Source: Methanomassiliicoccaceae archaeon (GTDB lineage Archaea > Thermoplasmatota > Thermoplasmata > Methanomassiliicoccales > Methanomethylophilaceae). Taken from it: a stretch of DNA of 64,000 bases. This document shows positions 43,465 through 50,009 of the stretch, piece by piece; positions within the stretch are counted from its first letter, which is position 1; each line of letters begins with the position of its first letter. The notes below the pieces were generated by a model that was not told the origin of the DNA, did not search any database, and saw only the letters and a list, made by a program, of their open reading frames with translations. The translations under genes were made by a program, and so were the position numbers. The DNA is taken from NCBI GenBank assembly GCA_034928305.1, contig JAYFOZ010000001.1:109255-173254 (forward strand), in the 5' to 3' direction.

Positions 43465-44063
43465 GATTTCACCTCAGGCTCAGATTTTTCTTCTTTCGCA
43501 GGCGTCTCACCCTCAGGCACATGATCAGAGACGCCATTTATGTCAATAGATTTTGTTATATTTCGGAAAATTTCCTTTACTTGTTCCCTATATGAAATAA
43601 GAGCTTTCCTTGCAGAGTTTATTTCAGAATCCCAAAGGCCTGGTGATCGATTGTTTAAACAGTCTATTTTTTTTAAAAATGCATTCGAACAGTGCTTATC
43701 TATTTTCTCAAGTTCCTCGAGGCATTTTTCATCAAGCAGTATGAAGGGGTTCCCTCTAGTCACACTGGCTTTTTCTCCGGACGCAGCTAATTTTTTCCTT
43801 ATTTCGTCAGATCCATTAAAGTTTATGGAATGTACGAGGTCTATGCAGTCCACAATGTATGCTGCATGCGCAGCATCGGCTTTCGCATATGCCTCTATCT
43901 CCAGAGGCAAGGTGATTTTAACGAGGTCTCTCTTTTTGTCAAGATTATGTTTTTCAATCATTGACTGCTCGGTGGTTCGTGCACTAAGAATCCATGAGAC
44001 TATCGTGGCTACTATTGTGGCTATGGCTGAAACTATAGCTGGTATATATTCAATCAGAGACAC
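43461..44063 (-). CDS. Membrane-anchored helical protein of the element operon
   Basis: The 200-residue product has one N-terminal membrane segment (about residues 7-26, IPAIVSAIATIVATIVSWIL) followed by a long charged helical part with coiled-coil character and an acidic Pro/Glu-rich tail. It would sit in the membrane with most of its mass in the cytosol. No family is recognised. It lies between the RhuM-family gene (four bases upstream) and the GHKL gene (four-base overlap), so it is expected to be made together with them. Confidence 0.75.
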   Translation of the reverse strand: MSLIEYIPAIVSAIATIVATIVSWILSARTTEQSMIEKHNLDKKRDLVKITLPLEIEAYAKADAAHAAYIVDCIDLVHSINFNGSDEIRKKLAASGEKASVTRGNPFILLDEKCLEELEKIDKHCSNAFLKKIDCLNNRSPGLWDSEINSARKALISYREQVKEIFRNITKSIDINGVSDHVPEGETPAKEEKSEPEVKS

Positions 44064-44067
44064 AATT

Positions 44068-45237
44068 TCACCTTACCGTATGCCCCTCTTTCGAAGGTGC
44101 ATCGGAGCCGTCCACATCGTCCTTCTCGGCAGCCGTCATTCTATAAGTTCTCGTCTCAAGGAATTCCATGTAATCCTTCTCCCCCTTCGATGCGGCGGCG
44201 AGCATTCTCTTGGAGTATTTGGTGTATTCCTCATCGGCTTTGGAATCGGCCATCTCCTTGCTGACTGATCCCTTCCCAGTCAGAACCTTCCTGCCGCCCA
44301 TCTGCATAAGGTCGTCGAGGATTTTCACCCAATCTGACATATAGGTCGGTATGCGGTTCCTCGCCCTCATCTCGGCGAACTCCAGGAATGCGCTGACGGC
44401 TCCGTTCAGGTTCTTGAGCTCCTCTTCGGTCATGAAGTTTTTGGCCACATCCAGGTCTTTCTTCCGGGGTGCATTCCCCTCCCACGCGGTGAGGCCACAA
44501 TGCTCTGTCCCGCCGTCGATGCGCTCATATCTTAGCTCTGCCGCCGTCTTACCGGATGCTGCATAGTGCAGCTTGTTCTGCACTGTGGCGAAGAATTCTC
44601 TGGAGGTCTCCGCCGATGGGTCGTAATCCGCGCTCAGGGCGTATATGTCCAGGACTTTCTTGTATAGCCTTTTCTCGGACGACCGTATGTCACGGATTCT
44701 CTCCAGGAGCTCGTCGAAGTAGTCTGTGCCGAAGTCCTTGGGATTCTTAAGCCGCCGTTCGTCCAGGGCGAAACCCTTCTGCATATATTCCGACAGGACG
44801 GAGCTGGCCCAGTTCCTGAAATGCGCCCCTATATGGTTCCTGACCCTGTAGCCTACGGCGAGGATCATCCGCAGGCTATAGTATGTGACCTGCCTGTTTA
44901 TGATCCTCTCCCCTTCCATGCGCGGGACTATAGCCGTTCTGACGACGGCATCGTCCAGCTCGCCGTCCCTGAGGATGTTGCCAACGTGTTCGTTCACCGT
45001 CCTCACATTGACCTGGTAGAGCTCCGCCATGCCAGATTGGGAGAGCCATATATCGTCTTCGGAGAACACGGCCTCCACGTGGATACTACCGTCCTCCGAG
45101 TTGTACATTAGGATCCTTCCGTAGGGTGCGGGCGGAGCCCGGGCGATCATATCCTTTCTGTCCTTTTCCGTCCTTTTCGAACTATCCGGAAATTCCGGAC
45201 AGTTGCTTCCATTGTTAATATTCTGGCTCATTTTCAC
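44068..45237 (-). CDS. RhuM-family protein
   Basis: The 389-residue protein matches the RhuM family: an N-terminal part with IWLSQSGMAELYQVNVRTV like a small DNA-binding or wHTH region, then YYSLRMILAVGYRVRNHIGAHFRNWAS at about residues 118-145, and FFATVQNKLHYAASGKTAAELRYER further on. RhuM proteins are common on islands and next to restriction-modification genes, but their activity is not established. The start overlaps the stop of the 165-residue gene (ATGA). Confidence 0.85.
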   Translation of the reverse strand: MKMSQNINNGSNCPEFPDSSKRTEKDRKDMIARAPPAPYGRILMYNSEDGSIHVEAVFSEDDIWLSQSGMAELYQVNVRTVNEHVGNILRDGELDDAVVRTAIVPRMEGERIINRQVTYYSLRMILAVGYRVRNHIGAHFRNWASSVLSEYMQKGFALDERRLKNPKDFGTDYFDELLERIRDIRSSEKRLYKKVLDIYALSADYDPSAETSREFFATVQNKLHYAASGKTAAELRYERIDGGTEHCGLTAWEGNAPRKKDLDVAKNFMTEEELKNLNGAVSAFLEFAEMRARNRIPTYMSDWVKILDDLMQMGGRKVLTGKGSVSKEMADSKADEEYTKYSKRMLAAASKGEKDYMEFLETRTYRMTAAEKDDVDGSDAPSKEGHTVR

Positions 45238-45731
45238 CCTACTCCATCTCCATCCTCAGGAGACGATTCTTGACCTGCTTCGCTGCCGTCCTGTGCAGGC
45301 TCCTCGTTCTTTTTGGTTGTTTCGTCTATGGGGTCAAAACCTATATAATTCCAGATCAGTCGATTGGGCCATATCGCTTGAGTAGCGCGTTCAAAAAATA
45401 CATCTGAATCCAATCCAAATAAGTTACTGTTGGCTCTGGATCCTCCGGTCTTTAGTGCATCTCCGATGCATTTTTTTAGATCCTCTCCGAGATCCTGGGT
45501 TTTCATCAGGTTTTCTATACGCAGTCTGTACTCCAGCTCCTTTTGGTGGAGTTGGAGTTTGTTCGGAGCATTATTCATATTGTATTTTTCGATGAAGAAT
45601 AGATATTCCATCAACAGATTTTTGAGTTTGATCTCGTCCAACTCTTTCTGTTTTTTCAGAGCTTCATCTTCATCCAGTTTACGTTTCTTAATCTCTGCCG
45701 CCGAATCCCCTTCGCGCCTTTTCCTTTCCAT
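45234..45731 (-). CDS. Charged coiled-coil protein, possible continuation of the upstream membrane peptide
   Basis: The 165-residue product is very rich in Lys, Glu and Asp in its first 45 residues (a likely coiled coil), then has a compact part with FFERATQAIWPNRLIW and an acidic tail. No family is recognised. Eight sense codons separate its ATG from an upstream in-frame TAG, which ends a transmembrane peptide. UAG suppression would give a 201-residue membrane protein. Alternatively TAGTATAC at about 45752-45759 is a TATA box and this ATG starts a leaderless message. Confidence 0.7.
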   Translation of the reverse strand: MERKRREGDSAAEIKKRKLDEDEALKKQKELDEIKLKNLLMEYLFFIEKYNMNNAPNKLQLHQKELEYRLRIENLMKTQDLGEDLKKCIGDALKTGGSRANSNLFGLDSDVFFERATQAIWPNRLIWNYIGFDPIDETTKKNEEPAQDGSEAGQESSPEDGDGVG

Positions 45732-45755
45732 CTTCCAGGCATCCCTTTGTGTATA

Positions 45756-45839
45756 CTATGTAGCTATCAGTGTACAGCCACCACCTATGATCGAACCGAT
45801 TAAGCCCGAAGCAAGCAATCCCCAATCAAGCATCGTCAT
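45756..45839 (-). CDS. 27-residue transmembrane peptide ending in TAG
   Basis: The frame encodes a single hydrophobic helix with small-residue motifs (LLASGLIGSIIGGGC), a common packing pattern for membrane helices. It begins one base after the stop of the 52-residue ORF and is preceded by GTGGGTAGG, which may act as a ribosome-binding site. Its TAG is in frame with the 165-residue protein. It is either a stand-alone membrane peptide or the anchor of that protein. Confidence 0.5.
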   Translation of the reverse strand: MTMLDWGLLASGLIGSIIGGGCTLIAT

Positions 45840-45840
45840 C

Positions 45841-45999
45841 CTACCCACTCTCCATTATTGGCCTTCCGGTATCTAAATCTATGAAGTCGGAGAGCTTGAT
45901 TTGCGCTTCAAAGGCTTCCCCGTATTCCCCTGCCGCCGTCTGCGAATCGTATTTGAACGATATGTTGTAGGGCCTGCCGCCTTGCGTCTTTCGGACCAT
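45841..45999 (-). CDS. 52-residue hypothetical protein
   Basis: The product has the composition of a folded small protein, with strands RPYNISFKY and AQIKLSDFIDLDTG joined by a short charged segment. No family is recognised. It ends in TAG, with TGA five codons later, and one base separates it from the transmembrane peptide gene. It lies 31 bases from the divergent integrase start. A clear promoter of its own is not visible. Confidence 0.45.
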   Translation of the reverse strand: MVRKTQGGRPYNISFKYDSQTAAGEYGEAFEAQIKLSDFIDLDTGRPIMESG

Positions 46000-46030
46000 C
46001 AACCTCTACTACGAGACTCAGCACGCCGTA

Positions 46031-46834
46031 ATGGGGATCCTTTCCGCCGGCGAGCGCACAGCTCTTTCTTATGAGATTATGGAAAAGGATATCAGATGGC
46101 TTATGTACGAGGAGTTCCCGCGCCGCCGTTTCTCGTTCCACACCCAGCGTGGATATATCTTCGCATTGAATCAGATTATGCGCTTCTATGACAACAACGC
46201 CATCGCCAGGATGCGGATAAGGTGGCCGAACGACGACCGCCCGAACGTGGATTGGCTGGAGTTCGAGCAGGCAGAGCAGCTGCTCAACTATCAGGGGGAT
46301 CCTTTGCAGAAGCTCGCCGTGCACCTCATGCTGTGCATGGGCCTCAGGAGAGGCGAGTGCATGGATCTTCAGAAGGATTGGATCTACAACGGGTATATCC
46401 AGGTCCTGGGGAAGGGTCGTGGCGGAGGCAAGTGGAGGCCCGTACCTTTTCATAAGGACACATACAGGCTCCTTTCGGAGTATCAGGAATACCGTCGCGG
46501 CATCATCGCCGCGGCGAAGAAGAGGCGGCCGACGACCATAGGCCCCGATAATCTGTTCATCACAAACCAGATGGGCGGCCGCATCGGGTCGTTCGCGCCT
46601 GCTGGCGACGGTTGGGACAGGAGGGTCATCGTCCCTCTTAGGGAGACCCTCGGGTTTCATTTCTCGAATCACACACTTAGGAGCACGTTCGGCCGTACGA
46701 TGTACTATGTCGCAAAGGTCGACATTGTAACCTTGGCAAGAATCATGGGACACGAATCAACGGCCATGACCCTCAAATACATCGGGACCGACACCGACGA
46801 GATGTCGGCGGCAATGGCGAAATCACCGTTTTAA
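46031..46834 (+). CDS. Tyrosine recombinase (integrase)
   Basis: The 267-residue integrase has a core-binding domain (about residues 15-60, RFSFHTQRGYIFALNQIM) and a catalytic domain with all active-site residues: Arg106 in LRRGE, the beta-hairpin lysine near residue 134 (GGGKWRPVPF), His214 and Arg217 in NHTLRSTF, His241 in MGHEST and Tyr250 in LKYIG. It should catalyse site-specific insertion and excision. It lies 84 bases from the repeat at tRNA-Gln. An in-frame TAG at 45968-45970 bounds the frame upstream. Confidence 0.9.
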   Translation: MGILSAGERTALSYEIMEKDIRWLMYEEFPRRRFSFHTQRGYIFALNQIMRFYDNNAIARMRIRWPNDDRPNVDWLEFEQAEQLLNYQGDPLQKLAVHLMLCMGLRRGECMDLQKDWIYNGYIQVLGKGRGGGKWRPVPFHKDTYRLLSEYQEYRRGIIAAAKKRRPTTIGPDNLFITNQMGGRIGSFAPAGDGWDRRVIVPLRETLGFHFSNHTLRSTFGRTMYYVAKVDIVTLARIMGHESTAMTLKYIGTDTDEMSAAMAKSPF

Positions 46835-46917
46835 GGCAGAAAATATGGGGAAAAAGAGTGAAAAATATGGAAAAAAAGTACAGTGAAACGATAGAAAAAG
46901 AAGACGAGCCAGATGGT

Positions 46918-46939
46918 AAGTGGTAGCCTCGCGCAGATT
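46918..46939 (+). repeat. attR: repeat at tRNA-Gln 3' end
   Basis: This 22-bp segment overlaps the CCA and the 3' half of the T arm of tRNA-Gln and matches 40101-40122 at 21 positions. The tRNA stays intact on this side of the element. Confidence 0.88.
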
Positions 46940-46996
46940 CGAACTGCGGTCGCAGGATCCAGAATCCCGCATGATTGACCACTACACTACGAGGCT
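46921..46996 (-). tRNA. tRNA-Gln (CUG)
   Basis: The minus strand folds as a tRNA with acceptor AGCCTCG/CGAGGCT, a CGGGA/TCCTG anticodon stem and the loop TTCTGGA, giving anticodon CUG. CCA is encoded at 46921-46923. The T arm is CGCAG-TTCGAAT-CTGCG. It is the integration target of the adjacent element. A TATA-like box at 47017-47026 on the minus strand lies 26 bases upstream. Confidence 0.93.
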
Positions 46997-47016
46997 ATCG
47001 TTTTCCCCCAATGCTG

Positions 47017-47026
47017 TTATATTTTA
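47017..47026 (-). promoter_or_regulatory. TATA box for tRNA-Gln
   Basis: The minus strand reads TAAAATATAA here, centred about 26 bases before the mature 5' end at 46996. Confidence 0.55.
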
Positions 47027-47046
47027 ATAGTTTTCGTAGACTGGAA

Positions 47047-47070
47047 GATCAAAAGTGGGGCGGCCGCCCC
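47047..47070 (-). terminator. Terminator-like hairpin after adk
   Basis: GGGGCGGCCGCCCC at 47057-47070 is a perfect palindrome ten bases after the adk stop, followed on the minus strand by ACTTTTGATC. It would fold as a G/C hairpin with a weak T-run. Confidence 0.5.
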
Positions 47071-47080
47071 TCAAAAAGTT

Positions 47081-47707
47081 TTACTGGACGGCCTTTTTGA
47101 CTTTGGCGAATATCTCGTCTATGGGACCTTCGCCCATGATCGTAACGAGTTTTCCCTTATCTTTGTAGTAGGCGATGAGCGGGAATGTGTTGTCGCGGTA
47201 GACCTTCAGTCTGTTCTGTACCGTCGTCGCTTTGTCGTCGTCCCTCTGGTAGAGCGCCGAGCCGCACTTGTCGCAGACGCCCTCCTTTCTGGGAGGATTG
47301 GATGCCAGGTGATATACGGCGTTGCACTTGGGGCAGCTGCGCCTGTCGGTCAGCCTCGTGACCAGCTCCTCATCTTCGACATCCAGGTTGATGGCCAGGT
47401 CGATATCGATCTCCTTTCCGAGGGCGTCGGCCTGCTCTACGGTCCTGGGGAAGCCGTCGAATATGACGCCTCCCTCGACCTCGGAGATCTTTTCTTTCAT
47501 GAGCCCGATGATGAGGTCGTTGGGGACCAATCCGCCGCTGTCCATGAATCCCTTGGCCTTGATACCGAGGGGCGTGCCGTTCCTTACGGCCTCGCGGAGC
47601 ATGTCTCCGGTCGACAGCCTTGTGTATCCGAGCTCCGAGCCGAGCTTCTCTCCCTGTGTACCTTTTCCGGATCCCGGGGGGCCCAACAGAACAATCTTTG
47701 ATTTCAT
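47081..47707 (-). CDS. adk: Adenylate kinase, zinc-lid type
   Basis: The 208-residue kinase interconverts ATP, ADP and AMP. It has the P-loop GPPGSGKGTQGEKL, the FPRTVEQADAL substrate region, and a long lid with two cysteine pairs (CPKCNAVYHL and CDKCGSALYQR) that bind zinc as in bacterial-type long adenylate kinases. This form in archaea may come from an old transfer. ATG 47707 (MKSKIVLLGPP) is chosen; the frame is open to 47758. Confidence 0.95.
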   Translation of the reverse strand: MKSKIVLLGPPGSGKGTQGEKLGSELGYTRLSTGDMLREAVRNGTPLGIKAKGFMDSGGLVPNDLIIGLMKEKISEVEGGVIFDGFPRTVEQADALGKEIDIDLAINLDVEDEELVTRLTDRRSCPKCNAVYHLASNPPRKEGVCDKCGSALYQRDDDKATTVQNRLKVYRDNTFPLIAYYKDKGKLVTIMGEGPIDEIFAKVKKAVQ

Positions 47708-47800
47708 GCCCCGTGCAACATCTCCTCGGATAAATCGTTTTTTGCTCGGCTCGCGCACATTTTATAAGTCAGGAGCGAAGATATGGTCTTCGGTGCACAA

Positions 47801-49234
47801 ATGGACCGAAGAATATTAGACAAGATCGAGAAAGTTGTAGGTAAGGATGGTTACTCCACAGATTCAGCCGTCCTTTACATCTATGGATTCGATGCTTCGA
47901 TCTATCACCACACTCCCGATGTGGTAATACAGCCCAGGACGACCGAGCAAGTCTCCGAGATAATGAAGATCGCCAACGAGGAGAAGATACCTGTTACTCC
48001 GAGGGGCGGAGGCACAGGCCTCTGCGGTTCGGCGGTCCCTCTGAAAGGCGGAATCGTTTTGGCTATGCAGAAGATGGACAAAATAAAGAACGTCAGCGTG
48101 GCAGACCTGTGGGTCGATGTCGAGGCAGGAGCTGTCTACGACGATCTTAATAAAGAGCTCTCGAAGTACGGTTTCTTCTTCCCGCCGACCCCCGGTTCCG
48201 CCGAGGCGTGCACCATAGGCGGCATGGTCGCCAACAACGCATCGGGAATGAGGGCCGTAAAATACGGGGCGACAAGGGATTTCGTGCTGGGTCTAACGTT
48301 CGTAAAGGCGGACGGCGAAATAGTACGCGCCGGAACAAGGACCATCAAGGACTCATCAGGCTACCAGCTGGCACGTCTCCTCTGCGGTTCCGAAGGTCAG
48401 CTAGGTGTGATAACCGAGGTAACTCTCAAGCTGACCACCAAGCCGAAGAAGTCCGCTTCGTGCATATGTGCGTTCGACGATGTCGCATCCGCAGGAAAGT
48501 GCATAACGGACCTCATCGCCAAACCGCTCATACCCGCATCCTGCGAGCTGATGGATTCGCTCGCTGTTTTCGCGGTCAACAAGGCGCGCGGCAACCCGTT
48601 GCCCGACTGCAACTCGCTCATAATCGTAGAAGTGGACGGGGAGACCGACGAGGTGGTCGACCGCGACCTCAAGATAGTCGCCGATGTCGCAAAGGCGAAC
48701 AACGCGGCCATCGTATTGCCCTCGAAGGACAAGACCGAGATCGCGAGATGGACAGACGCCAGAAAATCGGTGATGACGTCACTTTCCGTCCTTAAGCCCG
48801 GATATGTATCGGTATCGCTGGCCGACGACATGGGCGTACCGGTATCCAAAGTACCGGAGGCTGTAGAGGCCTTCTCGCAGATAGCCGACAAGTACAAAGT
48901 GACGATCGCAACGTACGGCCACGCTTCCGACGGCAACCTGCACACCAAGATGATGCTCGACCCCTATGTCAGGGACGAATGGGAGCGCGGGATCGCCGCT
49001 GTCACCGAAATATTCGAAAAGTGCATAGAGCTCGGAGGCACGGTCTCCGGAGAGCACGGGATAGGCATCGCAAAAGCGCTTGATTTCATCAAGGAGAGAG
49101 GCTCCAACATCAAGACGTACAGGGAGATCAAGAGAGCTATGGACCCCCATAACATCCTAAATCCCGGAAAGACCTTTGATTACGAAGGCGACCCCCTGAG
49201 CGGTCTGAGATATCCGTGCAAAGAGTGCCAGTGA
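47801..49234 (+). CDS. FAD-linked dehydrogenase, GlcD/D-lactate dehydrogenase type
   Basis: The 477-residue protein has the PCMH-type FAD domain (VTPRGGGTGLCGSAVPLKGG; ASGMRAVKYGATRDFVLGL) and the FAD-oxidase C-terminal domain with THASDGNLH-like YGHASDGNLHTKMML and SGEHGIG. It oxidises a 2-hydroxy acid such as lactate or glycolate and would pass electrons to a partner. HdrD-like partners are known in methanogens, but none is adjacent. ATG 47783 is also in frame; the TATA-like TTTTATAAG at 47760-47768 favours 47801. Confidence 0.88.
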   Translation: MDRRILDKIEKVVGKDGYSTDSAVLYIYGFDASIYHHTPDVVIQPRTTEQVSEIMKIANEEKIPVTPRGGGTGLCGSAVPLKGGIVLAMQKMDKIKNVSVADLWVDVEAGAVYDDLNKELSKYGFFFPPTPGSAEACTIGGMVANNASGMRAVKYGATRDFVLGLTFVKADGEIVRAGTRTIKDSSGYQLARLLCGSEGQLGVITEVTLKLTTKPKKSASCICAFDDVASAGKCITDLIAKPLIPASCELMDSLAVFAVNKARGNPLPDCNSLIIVEVDGETDEVVDRDLKIVADVAKANNAAIVLPSKDKTEIARWTDARKSVMTSLSVLKPGYVSVSLADDMGVPVSKVPEAVEAFSQIADKYKVTIATYGHASDGNLHTKMMLDPYVRDEWERGIAAVTEIFEKCIELGGTVSGEHGIGIAKALDFIKERGSNIKTYREIKRAMDPHNILNPGKTFDYEGDPLSGLRYPCKECQ

Positions 49235-49240
49235 AACCCA

Positions 49241-49268
49241 GCGGGAAAACCCCGCGATCCCTTTTTTA
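49241..49268 (+). terminator. Terminator after the FAD dehydrogenase gene
   Basis: A GCGGG-AAAAC-CCCGC hairpin is followed by a run of T residues, between two convergent genes. The A/T run at 49262-49271 is complementary in both directions and might serve both. Confidence 0.6.
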
Positions 49269-49907
49269 AAAGATCAGGAATACGAGGGCAACCTCTGCCG
49301 CACCGGCGGCCATCATGGCGACCCACACGGCAGGGCTCCATTTTACTATCTTAGAGCCGTCCAGGGGAGGGAACGGTATCATGTTGAACACGGCGAGTAT
49401 CGCGTTAAGGTATGCTATCATGCTGAAAAGTTCGAATGCGAACCCTGTCGTAAAGTGACAGCAGACTATCGCGACCGCTCCGATGACTATGTTGACGATC
49501 GGCCCTGCCGCGCTGATCTTCCCGTTCTCGCTTTCGCTTATGCGGCCGTTTATGTATACTGCGCCCGGCGCGGCTATCAGGAATCCGAGGAATGATATGG
49601 CCACAGAGAACATAAGTCCCGAAACCGACATCCTGTATTCGGACCATGCCCCGTACTTCTGGGCCAGGAATTTGTGTCCCAGCTCATGCGGGATGAAGCT
49701 TACCGTCACGAGTATCAGGCAAAGCACGAAGTAACCTGCAAAGGCGAGGGCAGTATCGCCTTCGTCCCATATTCCCGACATCATCACCAGTGTGAACGCA
49801 AGGGACAGTACAAGCACAGAGATCAGGATGTCTCTGATCTCATGGCGGCTGAACCTCGTTCCACCGAATCCGGGAGTTATGTTGGTCGCTCCGTATATAT
49901 CTGCCAT
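49266..49907 (-). CDS. Site-2 protease family membrane metalloprotease (M50)
   Basis: The 213-residue protein has about five or six membrane segments. The zinc-binding HELGHKFLAQKYG lies in the third, and the second metal site FNMIPFPPLDGSKI lies near the C terminus, as in short archaeal S2P proteins. They cut other proteins inside the membrane. ATG 49907 fits a leaderless transcript from the TTTATAAA element at 49930; ATG 49958 is in frame but upstream of that promoter. Convergent with the dehydrogenase gene. Confidence 0.9.
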   Translation of the reverse strand: MADIYGATNITPGFGGTRFSRHEIRDILISVLVLSLAFTLVMMSGIWDEGDTALAFAGYFVLCLILVTVSFIPHELGHKFLAQKYGAWSEYRMSVSGLMFSVAISFLGFLIAAPGAVYINGRISESENGKISAAGPIVNIVIGAVAIVCCHFTTGFAFELFSMIAYLNAILAVFNMIPFPPLDGSKIVKWSPAVWVAMMAAGAAEVALVFLIF

Positions 49908-49929
49908 ATTCGGCGCATTCGTATTATTG

Positions 49930-49937
49930 TTTATAAA
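49930..49937. promoter_or_regulatory. Palindromic TATA element serving two divergent genes
   Basis: TTTATAAA reads the same on both strands. Minus-strand transcription would begin at the protease ATG (49907); plus-strand transcription would begin near 49960, about 50 bases before the GTG at 50010. Confidence 0.5.
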
Positions 49938-50009
49938 GATGAAGTCCGCTTTAGGCACAGAGGGAAATACAGTGCTACCGATAAACGCCGCGAAGGAGAA
50001 GGTAAGCCT

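Larger units (their letters stand above)
40101..46939. mobile_element. 6.8-kb integrated element in tRNA-Gln
   Basis: The element is bounded by a 22-bp direct repeat derived from the 3' end of tRNA-Gln, with its tyrosine recombinase gene next to the intact tRNA. Inside are a minus-strand operon of at least four genes plus small ORFs, and a decayed left part. Gene content, TAG stop use and codon texture differ from the flanking core genes. No replication, capsid or conjugation gene is recognisable, so it is probably a satellite-like or degenerate island carrying cargo. Confidence 0.85.

Noticed and set aside
45881..46030. Upstream extension of the integrase through the in-frame TAG at 45968-45970 as a pyrrolysine-containing N terminus
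   Set aside because: The integrase core-binding domain already begins properly after ATG 46031, the added text is not protein-like, and the antisense 52-residue frame reads better.
45908..46753. 281-residue minus-strand frame opposite the integrase
   Set aside because: It is a shadow of the integrase gene, rich in His/Arg/Leu, with no motif; the opposite strand has all catalytic residues of a recombinase.
46835..46917. A-rich sequence with near-repeats AAATATGGAAAAA between integrase and tRNA-Gln
   Set aside because: Two short imperfect copies only; probably AT-rich spacer rather than recombinase arm sites, though the latter cannot be excluded.
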